This document shows positions 33,159 through 41,300 of a stretch of 64,000 nucleotides of DNA, one piece after another; positions within the stretch are counted from its first letter, which is position 1, and every line of letters begins with the position of its first letter. Source of the stretch: Pseudomonas protegens (GTDB lineage Bacteria > Pseudomonadota > Gammaproteobacteria > Pseudomonadales > Pseudomonadaceae); assembly GCF_003363755.1 (NCBI RefSeq), contig NZ_CP031396.1:5054501-5118500 (forward strand), in the 5' to 3' direction. The notes beneath the pieces are model-generated. The model did no database searches. It saw nothing but the letters and a program-made list of their open reading frames with translations, and had not been told where the DNA came from. The position numbers and the translations under genes are program-made.

Positions 33159-33932
33159 ATGGCGCAGGTGCCCAGCGCGTCGATCATCGATCTGTATCAC
33201 CAGGCGGAAGACTATTTCTTTGTTTCCATCTCGCAGTTCCATCGGCGCTTCGGCGCCGATCTGAGTGCCTATTGCACCGGGCTTGAAGCCAGCAGCCTGA
33301 ATCTGTTGATGATGAAGGACCGGCCTGGCGACAACAGCGAGCAACTGGCCGAGGGCGTGGCGTTCCTGCAGCGCACCGGCATGCCGTTCTGTGTGGTGAT
33401 CCCTCAGGCGCAGGTGTCGCGGGTCAGTCTGCAGTTGCAACAGCAGCACCTGATGGCCGCGGACAAGACCACTTGCATGGTGCTCGATCTGGCGACCTAC
33501 GAAGCGCAGGAGGTATCGGCGCCATTGGCGGATGTGCGTTGCACCGATGAGCATCTGGAGGATTGGGGGCTGCCGGTGCAGAGCGCGTTCGAGCCCGATG
33601 GCGGAGGCATCGAGCTGTACCTGGAGCGGCACCGGGCGGCGTTGCTGGCCGGCAGGTCTCTGCGCCATTTCACTTTGTATGTCGACCAGCGTCCGGTCAG
33701 TGCCCTGACGCTGTCCCTGGGGCCAGGGGTGGCGCGGCTGGATGATATCGGCACTTTGCGCGAGTGCCAGGGGCGGGGCTATGCCACGACGCTGATCCAC
33801 TCGGTGCTGCGCCTGATCCAGGCCCAGGGCGCGAAAATCTGTGTGCTCGAGGCCTCTCTCGACGGCCTGTCGATCTACCGCAAGGTCGGCTTCACGGGCT
33901 TGTTCGACTATTGCACCTTCTGCCAGGCGTAA
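33159..33932 (+). CDS. GNAT-family N-acetyltransferase
   Basis: A 257-residue protein. The C-terminal half holds the GNAT core: strand 4 'GVARLDDIGTL', acetyl-CoA motif 'RECQGRGYATTLIHSVLR' and the last 'SIYRKVGFTGLFDYCTF'. The N-terminal half (1-120) is of the type seen in two-domain GNATs. AAGGAGGT gives a very strong ribosome site before the ATG at 33159. It converges on the AraC gene with a 7-base gap. Substrate unknown. Confidence 0.85.
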   Translation: MAQVPSASIIDLYHQAEDYFFVSISQFHRRFGADLSAYCTGLEASSLNLLMMKDRPGDNSEQLAEGVAFLQRTGMPFCVVIPQAQVSRVSLQLQQQHLMAADKTTCMVLDLATYEAQEVSAPLADVRCTDEHLEDWGLPVQSAFEPDGGGIELYLERHRAALLAGRSLRHFTLYVDQRPVSALTLSLGPGVARLDDIGTLRECQGRGYATTLIHSVLRLIQAQGAKICVLEASLDGLSIYRKVGFTGLFDYCTFCQA

Positions 33933-33939
33933 GTCCTGG

Positions 33940-34716
33940 CTACGTCGTGGCGTTGAGCCGGAACTGCCGTGGGCTGAGTCCGGTCAGGGACTTGAACTGC
34001 CGGCTGAAGGCGCTGTGATCGGTGTAGCCGCATTGCAGCGCCACCTCGGTGATCGGCTCCTGGGTCAGCAGCAGCCGTGAGGCGTGTTCCAGGCGTGCCT
34101 TGTGGATCATCTGCCGGGGCGTGAGGTGGAAGATGCGCTTGCAGTAGCGCTCCAGCTGCGCCGTGGACAGGTTGGCGATGCGGGTCAGGTCCTGCAGGCG
34201 GATGGCTTCGCTGTAGTGCTCGCGGATATGCCGGTCCACGGCCGCCAAACGCTCGTAGGCCGGATGGGTGTCACGGGCTGCCTGCAGGTCCAGGGAGATG
34301 CCGGCCATGCCGATGATCTGTCGGTCGTGTCCATACAGCGGCAGTTTGTGGGTCAGGCACCAGCCGGGTTCGCGACTGCCGTACAGGTGCAATTCCAGTT
34401 GGCCCTTGATGGTGATGCCCTGGCGCAGCACGCGCTGGTCCTGCTCGGTGTAGACCGGGCCGAGCACCGCCGGAAAGACTTCGGCGGAGGTCTTGCCGAG
34501 CAATGGCCGGATGTTCTTGAAGCCGCAGCGCTGGGCCAGGGTCAGGTTGGCGATCAGGTAGCGGGCCTGCAGGTCCTTGATGAAAAACACGGCGCTGGGA
34601 ATGCAGTCCAGCAGGGGGGTGATCGGGGCCATGCTGGCCAGCAGGCTGTTGATGTCCCCGAGGGATTGGGCGGCGATGGCCCTGGGCAAGTGGTGGAGCT
34701 GTGCGCTATCGATCAT
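33940..34716 (-). CDS. AraC-family regulator with PAS domain (hydroxyproline locus)
   Basis: A 258-residue regulator. A PAS-like sensor occupies about 30-130 ('LLDCIPSAVFFIKDLQARY'), and the AraC double helix-turn-helix spans about 150-255 ('LQDLTRIANLSTAQLERYCK', 'ITEVALQCGYTDHSAFSRQF'). The ATG at 34716 has GAGAGAGG upstream; the frame from 34791 is longer without homology. It is the last gene of the leftward hydroxyproline operon and is presumably its activator, comparable to P. aeruginosa LhpR. The inverted repeat at 38437-38551 is its best candidate target. Confidence 0.88.
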   Translation of the reverse strand: MIDSAQLHHLPRAIAAQSLGDINSLLASMAPITPLLDCIPSAVFFIKDLQARYLIANLTLAQRCGFKNIRPLLGKTSAEVFPAVLGPVYTEQDQRVLRQGITIKGQLELHLYGSREPGWCLTHKLPLYGHDRQIIGMAGISLDLQAARDTHPAYERLAAVDRHIREHYSEAIRLQDLTRIANLSTAQLERYCKRIFHLTPRQMIHKARLEHASRLLLTQEPITEVALQCGYTDHSAFSRQFKSLTGLSPRQFRLNATT

Positions 34717-34829
34717 CGTCGGCCTCTCTCTAGGGGGCTTGGGGGATGGGTCTGTGTCGATAAAGCCAGGGGGTACAAAAGGGCTGTGCAAGCTGGCCGG
34801 GTGTTCCCGGCCAGGGTGGGTTCAGGGGT

Positions 34830-36098
34830 TCAGTCTGCGGCGTCGTGGCAGGTCTCGTCGAGCATCAGGGTGGCGAGCCGGGCCGGCACCAGCGGCGTTC
34901 GCGGGGCCACCATGGGCCAGTTGAACAGGCGCTGGGCGGCGCTGGCGCAGATTCGGCCCTGGCAGGCCCCCATGCCGCACCGGCTGTGCAACTTGGCGCT
35001 GGGCCAATCGGCTGCCGCCGCCACCGCAGCGTAGGGCACATCTTCGCAACGGCACAGCAGTGTCTCGGGTCGTGCCAGTTCGAGGATCTGCGGTTGCAGC
35101 TCGAAGTGACGCTGCAACTGCCTGGCAAAGGCCTGCCAGTGCTGGCGCTGGCGGATCAGGCCGGCGGCGCGGGCGCTCTGGCCGCTGGCCACGCAGCCGG
35201 CAATCTCACCTTCGATCAGGGCCAGTTCGCTGCCACCGATGCCGGTGCATTCTCCGGCGGCAAGGACCTGGGGCAGGCTGCTGCGCTGCTGCTGGTCGAC
35301 CGCAATGGCGCCGTGTTCCAGGTGACAGCCCAGATGGCTGGCCAGACGGGTATTGGGCACCAGGCCGAAGCCGCAGGCCAGGTAGTCGCAGGGGATTTCC
35401 TCGCTGCGCCGACCCTGGCGGATGCGTACCCCTTGCAGGTGCCGGTCCCCCAGGGCCTCCACCACGTGGGCGTTGCAACGGTAGGCCGGGGTGGCCAGCT
35501 TCAGGGCCTGGGCCAGCTTGCTTGGCCAGCGCCACAACTGGCCGGCGAAACCCAGCACGGAGGCTGCGGTGGCCTGTTCCAGCACCCGCACCACGCGGGC
35601 GCCGGCCTGGCGTGCGGTGGCGGCGCTGGCCAGCAGCAAGGGGCCGCTGCCGGCGATCACCAGGGTTTTTCCATTCACCTGCAGGCCATTCTTCAGCAGG
35701 GCCTGCAGGCCTCCGGCACCGGTGACCCCGGGCAGGGTCCAGCCGGGAAAGGGCAGCAGCAGTTCCTGGGCACCGCAGCACAGGATCAGCTGTTCAAAGT
35801 CCACCTGCCAGGCCTGTTGCGCGTCCTCCAGCAACAGGCGCTGCGGGCCCAGGGCGGCGATGATCCGGGTGGCGCTAAGGTAGCGCAGCGTCGGGTGCTG
35901 CAGGATCTTGAAGCGCTCGGCCTGGAGAGCGGTGGGCGGGTGCCCGGGGCCATTGCGCCAGATCTGTCCGCCGGCCCGCGGGTTGTCGTCGATCATCAGG
36001 ATCGAGGTGGCGCTGTGGCTGGCGGCCTGGGCGGCGGCGAGTCCCGCCGGGCCGCTGCCGACTATGACGATCTGGCAGTGCAGGCGTTGGGCGCTCAT
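34830..36098 (-). CDS. D-hydroxyproline dehydrogenase, NAD/FAD-binding subunit (HcnB/OoxA-like)
   Basis: A 422-residue flavoprotein. The FAD Rossmann motif is 'IVIVGSGPAGLAAAQAAS' (about 10-28); a second dinucleotide site reads 'TLVIAGSGPLLLASAATA'. The C-terminal four-Cys Fe-S cluster region is seen at 'LLCRCEDVPY' and 'SRCGMGACQGRICA'. In the heteromeric D-hydroxyproline dehydrogenases this subunit works with a ferredoxin-like protein and a DAO-like subunit, both encoded just upstream here. Its ATG overlaps the stop of the ferredoxin-like gene by 4 bases. Confidence 0.87.
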   Translation of the reverse strand: MSAQRLHCQIVIVGSGPAGLAAAQAASHSATSILMIDDNPRAGGQIWRNGPGHPPTALQAERFKILQHPTLRYLSATRIIAALGPQRLLLEDAQQAWQVDFEQLILCCGAQELLLPFPGWTLPGVTGAGGLQALLKNGLQVNGKTLVIAGSGPLLLASAATARQAGARVVRVLEQATAASVLGFAGQLWRWPSKLAQALKLATPAYRCNAHVVEALGDRHLQGVRIRQGRRSEEIPCDYLACGFGLVPNTRLASHLGCHLEHGAIAVDQQQRSSLPQVLAAGECTGIGGSELALIEGEIAGCVASGQSARAAGLIRQRQHWQAFARQLQRHFELQPQILELARPETLLCRCEDVPYAAVAAAADWPSAKLHSRCGMGACQGRICASAAQRLFNWPMVAPRTPLVPARLATLMLDETCHDAAD

Positions 36099-36334
36099 TG
36101 GCTGCGCTCCACTTGCATGCCATCCCGGCACAGGGTCTGGCAGGCCAGTTGACGGTGACCGTCGATGGTCATCCGACATTCCTGGCAGATGCCCATGCCA
36201 CAGAACGGCGCTCGTGGAGCACCGCTGCAGGCGGTGCGGGTATAGGGCACGCCGCTGTTGGCCACAGCGGCGGCCACCGTGAGGCCGCCGCGGACCTCCA
36301 GCGCTTGCTGATCCAGGTAGATGATCACGGGCAT
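36095..36334 (-). CDS. D-hydroxyproline dehydrogenase, [2Fe-2S] subunit (HcnA-like)
   Basis: A 79-residue ferredoxin-like protein carrying electrons between the two flavin subunits. The cluster cysteines are in 'TACSGAPRAPFCGMGICQEC' with the distant one in 'QLACQTLC'. The start at 36334 gives 'MPVIIYLDQQALEV', the expected first strands; it overlaps the upstream gene's end by 10 bases. Tight overlaps on both sides show a single three-subunit operon. Confidence 0.87.
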   Translation of the reverse strand: MPVIIYLDQQALEVRGGLTVAAAVANSGVPYTRTACSGAPRAPFCGMGICQECRMTIDGHRQLACQTLCRDGMQVERSQ

Positions 36335-37446
36335 TCTCCAGTCAGGGCGGCGAAGCGTCCGGGCAGATAGGGGCGCGGGTCGATTGCCGGGCATTCGCAG
36401 AGCATCAGGTCCACCAGCAGCCGCGCGCTGCCGGGGGCGGTCGTCACGCCCAGGCCTTCATGGCCAACGGCCAGCCACAGGCCCGGTTGTTGCGGGTGTT
36501 CACCCAGGATCGGCAGGCCGTCCGGGCTGGCGGCGCGAAAGCCGGTCCAGGCGCGGATGCCGTTGAGCGTTGCCAGCTCTGGCAGGTATTGCACTGCCCG
36601 TTGCAGCATGGGCGCCAGTACGGCCGGTTCGACTTGAGGATCGAGGGTGTCGAATTGTCGGGACGAGCCGATCAGCAACTGGCCGGTCGGACGCGGCTGG
36701 ACGTTGAAGGCCACCGAGGTGCCGTCACTGGCGTGGGCACTGGCGGCGTAGCCCAGTTCGACCAGTTGATGCTGGACCTGTTGTGGGTAGCGGTCGGTGA
36801 TCAGCAGGTGGCCCTTCTTCGGCCGCAGGGGCAGGGCCGGCAGCAGTTCCCGGGCGGCGAAGCCGTTGGCCAGCAGCACCCGGGGGGCGCGCAGGACCCG
36901 GCCGTCGTCCAGCTCCAGCTGATCGCCGGCCACCCTACGCACATGGCCGCACTGGCGCTGGATCAGTGGATGGCTGCTGAGCATCCAGTGGGCGGTGGCC
37001 GGGGCGTAGAGAATGCCGTCTCCGGGGATCTTCAGGGCGCCGCCCAGGCCCGGGCGCAGCATCGGCTCCAGCGCCGCCAGCTGCGGGCCGTCGAGCAGGT
37101 GGCCGGTGACGCCGTGGTCTGCCAGGGTCTGCTGCTTGGCTCGCGCCAGGTCCATTTCCTCGCGGTCGGCGGCCAGCCACAGGGTGCCGCAGTTGCGATA
37201 GGCACAGGCCTCGGGCAGACGTTCGCGCAACTGCCGCCACAGGCCGATGGAGTAATGACTCAGGGCCAGCTCCGCCGGGTTGTCGTCCATGGCCACGAGA
37301 TGCCCCATGCCGGCCCCGGTGGCACCGCCACGGGCGTCGTCCAGTACCTGCACCCGCAGGCCGCGGCCGGCCAGTTCATGGGCGCAGGCGGCACCGATGA
37401 TGCCGGCGCCGACCACGATCACGTCGGCCTCGCCCTGGGCATTCAC
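36325..37446 (-). CDS. D-hydroxyproline dehydrogenase, DAO-like catalytic subunit
   Basis: A 373-residue FAD oxidoreductase of the D-amino-acid oxidase/glycine oxidase family. The FAD motif 'VIVVGAGIIGAACAHELAG' begins at about residue 9; 'GYAASAHASDGTSVAFN' and 'GLPILGEHPQQPGLWLAVGH' near the C-terminus are typical. It oxidises cis-4-hydroxy-D-proline to pyrroline-4-hydroxy-2-carboxylate. Start is GTG at 37446, in a GTGA overlap with the epimerase stop. The reading frame stays open far upstream inside the epimerase, but that extension is not homologous. Confidence 0.87.
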   Translation of the reverse strand: MNAQGEADVIVVGAGIIGAACAHELAGRGLRVQVLDDARGGATGAGMGHLVAMDDNPAELALSHYSIGLWRQLRERLPEACAYRNCGTLWLAADREEMDLARAKQQTLADHGVTGHLLDGPQLAALEPMLRPGLGGALKIPGDGILYAPATAHWMLSSHPLIQRQCGHVRRVAGDQLELDDGRVLRAPRVLLANGFAARELLPALPLRPKKGHLLITDRYPQQVQHQLVELGYAASAHASDGTSVAFNVQPRPTGQLLIGSSRQFDTLDPQVEPAVLAPMLQRAVQYLPELATLNGIRAWTGFRAASPDGLPILGEHPQQPGLWLAVGHEGLGVTTAPGSARLLVDLMLCECPAIDPRPYLPGRFAALTGECP

Positions 37447-38375
37447 GAGCCGATGCCCCAGGCGAACGGGTCGCTGTCGTCGAGCAGCAAGGTCGCTTCG
37501 GCGCTGATGTGGGCGCTGCCACGCAGGGTGGGAATGATCCGCTCGCCGGCCTGTTCGTAGTGGGCGCTGAACTGACTGCCGATGACGCTGGCCTGGCGCC
37601 AGGTCTGGCCGGGAGCGAGCTTGCCGTCCGCCGCCAGGCAGGCCAGCTTGGCGCTGGTGCCGGTGCCGCAGGGGGAGCGGTCGTAGGCCTTGCCGGGACA
37701 GAGCACGAAGTTGCGGCTGTCGGCCTGTGGGTCGTCGGCGAACAGTTCGATGTGGTCGATGACTTCGCCCTCGGCCCCGGTCACCCCGGCGGCTTCCAGG
37801 GCCTCGCGCACGCGCCAGGTGAATTGAGTCAGGGCTTCGACATTGTCCAGGGCAATGTCCTGGCCGTGATCGCTGATCAGGAAGAACCAGTTGCCGCCCC
37901 AGGCGATATCGCCATGCACCGTGCCGTGCCCCGGCACTTGCAGCGCCACCTGGGTGCGGTAGCGATAGGCGGGGACGTTGCGCACGCTCACCGACAGATC
38001 GTCGTGCAAGGTGGCCTCCACCGTGCCCACCGGGGTTTCGATGCGGTGCACGCCGTAGTCGATGCGTCCCAGGTGGTACAGCGAACGCACCAGGCCGATG
38101 GTGCCGTGGCCGCACATGCCCAGGTAGCCGCTGTTGTTGAAAAAGATCACGCCGGCACAGGCCTCCCTGGCCTGTGGCTCGCAGAGCAGGGCCCCGACCA
38201 GCACGTCGCTGCCCCGGGGTTCGAGGACGCAGGCGCGGCGCCAGTGATCGTGCTGGCTGCGCAGGGTCTGCAGGCGCTCGGCCATGGAGCCACTGCCCAG
38301 CTCGGGAAAGCCGTCGATTACCAGGCGAGTGGGTTCACCTGCGGTGTGTGAGTCGATCACGGTTATTTTTTTCAT
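37443..38375 (-). CDS. lhpA: 4-hydroxyproline 2-epimerase
   Basis: A 310-residue proline-racemase-superfamily enzyme that converts trans-4-hydroxy-L-proline to cis-4-hydroxy-D-proline. Both catalytic cysteines are present: C88 in 'YLGMCGHGTIG' and C236 in 'RSPCGTGTSA', the spacing of the characterised Pseudomonas enzyme. First gene of the leftward operon. The ATG at 38375 begins 'MKKITVIDSHTAGEPTR', the family N-terminus. It is divergent from the deaminase gene across a 264-base regulatory region. Confidence 0.93.
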   Translation of the reverse strand: MKKITVIDSHTAGEPTRLVIDGFPELGSGSMAERLQTLRSQHDHWRRACVLEPRGSDVLVGALLCEPQAREACAGVIFFNNSGYLGMCGHGTIGLVRSLYHLGRIDYGVHRIETPVGTVEATLHDDLSVSVRNVPAYRYRTQVALQVPGHGTVHGDIAWGGNWFFLISDHGQDIALDNVEALTQFTWRVREALEAAGVTGAEGEVIDHIELFADDPQADSRNFVLCPGKAYDRSPCGTGTSAKLACLAADGKLAPGQTWRQASVIGSQFSAHYEQAGERIIPTLRGSAHISAEATLLLDDSDPFAWGIGS

Positions 38376-38436
38376 GGCGGCACCTGACGGGAAAGAACGA
38401 CAGAGTGGCCTTGGCGGGGGCGGCGTTGCTTGTGGG

Positions 38437-38551
38437 TTTTCGCTGTGGCAGATGACGAAATCAGCACAGTTTCGCCATGGCCGCTGTGGCGCTGGAGCTG
38501 CAATGGGGTGAGGGGCGAGTGTGCCGATTTCGTCTCTTGCAGGGGCGAAAA
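38437..38551. promoter_or_regulatory. Long imperfect inverted repeat in the divergent hydroxyproline promoter region
   Basis: The left arm (38437-38468, leftward) and right arm (38520-38551, rightward) read alike from either gene: TGTGC[T/C]GATTTCGTC, a short variable part, then GCGAAAA. Similarity fades out over about 45 bases per arm. Each arm faces one of the two operons, as expected for a pair of binding sites of one activator. Confidence 0.65.
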
Positions 38552-38639
38552 GCCTCAAGCTGCAAGGGGGATAAAAGGCGACTCTGGTCTGGGTTTTCAA
38601 CGTCAGTCGGCCCGGCCGACCTCAAACAAGGACCAGACC

Positions 38640-39560
38640 ATGAGCCGTAGAGCCATCCAATGGAGCGGTGTATTCCCCGCTGTGACCACTCAATTCAAAG
38701 CCGATTTCTCCCTCGACCTGCAGGCCACCCACCAGGTCATGCGCAACCTGGTGGACGACGGCGTATCCGGCCTGGTGGTGTGCGGCACCGTGGGGGAGAA
38801 CACCTCCTTGAGCACCGCGGAAAAACTCTCGGTGATCGAAGTCGCCAAGGACGCCGCCGGCGGTCGGGTGCCGGTGATAGCCGGGGTGGCCGAATTCACC
38901 ACCGAGTTCGCCCGCGATACGGTGCGCGAAGCGGCTCGGGTCGGGGTCGATGGGGTGATGGTGATGCCGGCCCTGGTGTACTCGGCCAAGCCCCATGAAA
39001 CCGCGGCGCATTTTCGTGCGGTGGCCACCGGCACCGACCTGCCGGTGATGGTCTACAACAACCCGCCGATCTACAAGAATGACGTCACCCCCGAGGTGCT
39101 GATCGCCCTGCAGGACTGCGAGAACATCGTCTGTTTCAAGGACTCCTCCGGCGATACCCGGCGTTTCATCGATCTGCGCAACGCAGTCGGCGATCGCTTC
39201 GTGCTGTTCGCCGGTCTCGACGATGTGGTGGTCGAGAGCGTGGCGGTGGGGGCCGAGGGCTGGGTCTCGGGCATGTCCGTGGCCTTTCCCAAGGAGGGTG
39301 AGACCCTGTTCCGCCTGGCCAAGGAAAAACGCTTCGAGGAGGCCCTGGCCCTGTACCGCTGGTTCATGCCGCTGCTGCACCTGGACGCTCGTCCGGACCT
39401 GGTGCAGTGCATCAAGCTCTGTGAAGAACTGGTGGGCCGTGGCTCGTCCATCACCCGGCCGCCGCGTCTGGCGCTGCAGGGTGAAACCCTGGCCGAAGTC
39501 AAAGCCCTGGTCGCCAAGGCCCTGGCCACGCGCCCGAGCCTGCCGGACGTCGGCCTGTAG
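38640..39560 (+). CDS. lhpC: Pyrroline-4-hydroxy-2-carboxylate deaminase (DapA family)
   Basis: A 306-residue DapA-superfamily enzyme that deaminates and dehydrates pyrroline-4-hydroxy-2-carboxylate to 2-oxoglutarate semialdehyde. Motifs: 'GTVGENTSLS', Tyr in 'VMVYNNPPIYKND', Schiff-base Lys in 'IVCFKDSSGDTRR'. It is the first rightward gene, opposite the epimerase. The start at 38640 follows CAAGGACC. Placement with epimerase, dehydrogenase and semialdehyde dehydrogenase fixes the function better than sequence alone. Confidence 0.87.
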   Translation: MSRRAIQWSGVFPAVTTQFKADFSLDLQATHQVMRNLVDDGVSGLVVCGTVGENTSLSTAEKLSVIEVAKDAAGGRVPVIAGVAEFTTEFARDTVREAARVGVDGVMVMPALVYSAKPHETAAHFRAVATGTDLPVMVYNNPPIYKNDVTPEVLIALQDCENIVCFKDSSGDTRRFIDLRNAVGDRFVLFAGLDDVVVESVAVGAEGWVSGMSVAFPKEGETLFRLAKEKRFEEALALYRWFMPLLHLDARPDLVQCIKLCEELVGRGSSITRPPRLALQGETLAEVKALVAKALATRPSLPDVGL

Positions 39561-39702
39561 AAACGGGCCTGCAGGATTTGTCGGGTGCCCTGGGTGGGGG
39601 CATCCGCTTCTGCAATACCCCATGTGCTGCAAGCGTCGAGCGGCTCCGCCGACGTGACATTCGACTTGCCTATTCCAATAACCTCAAAAAAGGCGCAGCC
39701 CC

Positions 39703-41274
39703 ATGTCAGGCAAAGGCAAATTCAAGAAACAACTCTCTCTGGTGGACCTGACCTTTATCGGTCTGGGTGCGATCTTCGGTTCCGGCTGGCTGTTCGCGGC
39801 CAGCCACGTTTCGGCGATTGCCGGGCCGGCGGGGATCTTTTCCTGGCTGCTGGGCGGGTTCGCCGTGCTGCTGTTGGGCATCGTTTACTGCGAGCTGGGA
39901 GCCGCCCTGCCCCGGGCTGGTGGGGTGGTGCGCTACCCGGTGTTCTCCCATGGCCCGCTGCTGGGCTACTTGATGGGTTTCATCACCCTGATCGCCTTTT
40001 CCAGCCTGGTGGCGATTGAAGTGGTGGCGGCCCGGCAATACGCCGCGGCCTGGTTCCCGGCATTGACCCACGAAGGCTCCAGCAACCCGACCATCATCGG
40101 CTGGCTGGTGCAGTTTGCCCTGTTGTGCCTGTTCTTCTGGCTCAACTACTACAGCGTCAAGACCTTCGCCAAATCCAACAACTTCATCAGCCTGTTCAAG
40201 TTCATCGTGCCGCTGCTGGTGATCGCGGTGCTGTTCACCTTCTTCAAGCCCGACAACTTCCATGTCCAGGGTTTTGCCCCGTTTGGCCTGTCGGGGATCG
40301 AGATGGCGGTCTCGGCGGGGGGCATCATCTTCGCCTACCTGGGGCTGACGCCGATCATCTCGGTGGCCAGTGAAGTGCGTAATCCCCAGCGCACCATTCC
40401 CATCGCGCTGATTCTCTCGGTGCTGCTCTCGACCTTGATCTACGGCCTGTTGCAACTGGCCTTTCTGGGCAGCATTCCCACGGAAATGCTGGCCAACGGT
40501 TGGAGCGGCATCAGCAAGGAGTTTTCTCTGCCGTACCGCGACATTGCCTTGACCCTCGGGGTCGGCTGGCTGGCCTATCTGGTGGTGGCCGACGCGGTGA
40601 TCTCCCCCAGCGGCTGCGGCAACATCTACATGAACGCCACGCCACGGGTGGTCTACGGCTGGGCCCGGACCGGGACCTTCTTCAAGGTTTTCACCCGCAT
40701 CGATGAAGAGTCCGGCATCCCGCGTCCGGCGCTGTGGCTGACCTTTGGCCTGTCGGTGTTCTGGACCCTGCCGTTCCCCTCGTGGGAGGCGCTGATCAAC
40801 GTGGTGTCAGCGGCCCTGGTGCTCAGTTATGCGGTGGCCCCCATCAGCGTCGCGGCGTTGCGCAAGAGTGCACCGCAGCTGGCGCGGCCGTTCCGGGTCA
40901 GCGCCTTTGCCCTGCTGGGTCCGGTGTCGTTCGTGATCGCGGCATTGATCGTCTACTGGTCCGGCTGGGGCACGGTGTCCTGGCTGCTGGGGCTGCAGAT
41001 CCTGATGTTCGTGATCTACCTGCTGTGCAAACGCCTGGTGCCCACCGACCACCTGAGCCTGGGCGAGCAGGTGCGCTCATCGCTGTGGCTGATCGCCTTC
41101 TATGGGCTGACCATTGTCATTTCCTACCTGGGCAGCTTCGGCGGCATCGGCGCCCTGACTCATCCCTACGACACCCTCACCGTCACTCTCATGGCCCTGT
41201 GCATCTACTACTGGGGTGCCAATACCGGAGTGCCCAGCGCCAAGCTGGTGCTGGACGGCGATGAGGTGGAATGA
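39703..41274 (+). CDS. APC-family amino-acid permease (probable hydroxyproline uptake)
   Basis: A 523-residue inner-membrane transporter with about twelve hydrophobic helices. The helix-1 unwound region 'GLGAIFGSGWLFAASHVS' carries the G-S-G substrate-binding motif of APC proteins. 'VASEVRNPQRTIP' after helix 6 is also typical. It sits inside the hydroxyproline locus, so hydroxyproline is the probable substrate; P. putida has an equivalent gene in the same place. Its stop overlaps an upstream in-frame ATG of the next gene. Confidence 0.87.
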   Translation: MSGKGKFKKQLSLVDLTFIGLGAIFGSGWLFAASHVSAIAGPAGIFSWLLGGFAVLLLGIVYCELGAALPRAGGVVRYPVFSHGPLLGYLMGFITLIAFSSLVAIEVVAARQYAAAWFPALTHEGSSNPTIIGWLVQFALLCLFFWLNYYSVKTFAKSNNFISLFKFIVPLLVIAVLFTFFKPDNFHVQGFAPFGLSGIEMAVSAGGIIFAYLGLTPIISVASEVRNPQRTIPIALILSVLLSTLIYGLLQLAFLGSIPTEMLANGWSGISKEFSLPYRDIALTLGVGWLAYLVVADAVISPSGCGNIYMNATPRVVYGWARTGTFFKVFTRIDEESGIPRPALWLTFGLSVFWTLPFPSWEALINVVSAALVLSYAVAPISVAALRKSAPQLARPFRVSAFALLGPVSFVIAALIVYWSGWGTVSWLLGLQILMFVIYLLCKRLVPTDHLSLGEQVRSSLWLIAFYGLTIVISYLGSFGGIGALTHPYDTLTVTLMALCIYYWGANTGVPSAKLVLDGDEVE

Positions 41275-41300
41275 CCACTTTCATGCAGACGAGGTTATCC

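Noticed and set aside
36325..38115. 596-codon version of the DAO-like subunit reaching into the epimerase
   Set aside because: The extra N-terminal 223 residues are the epimerase gene in another frame; FAD motif and GTGA overlap place the start at 37446.
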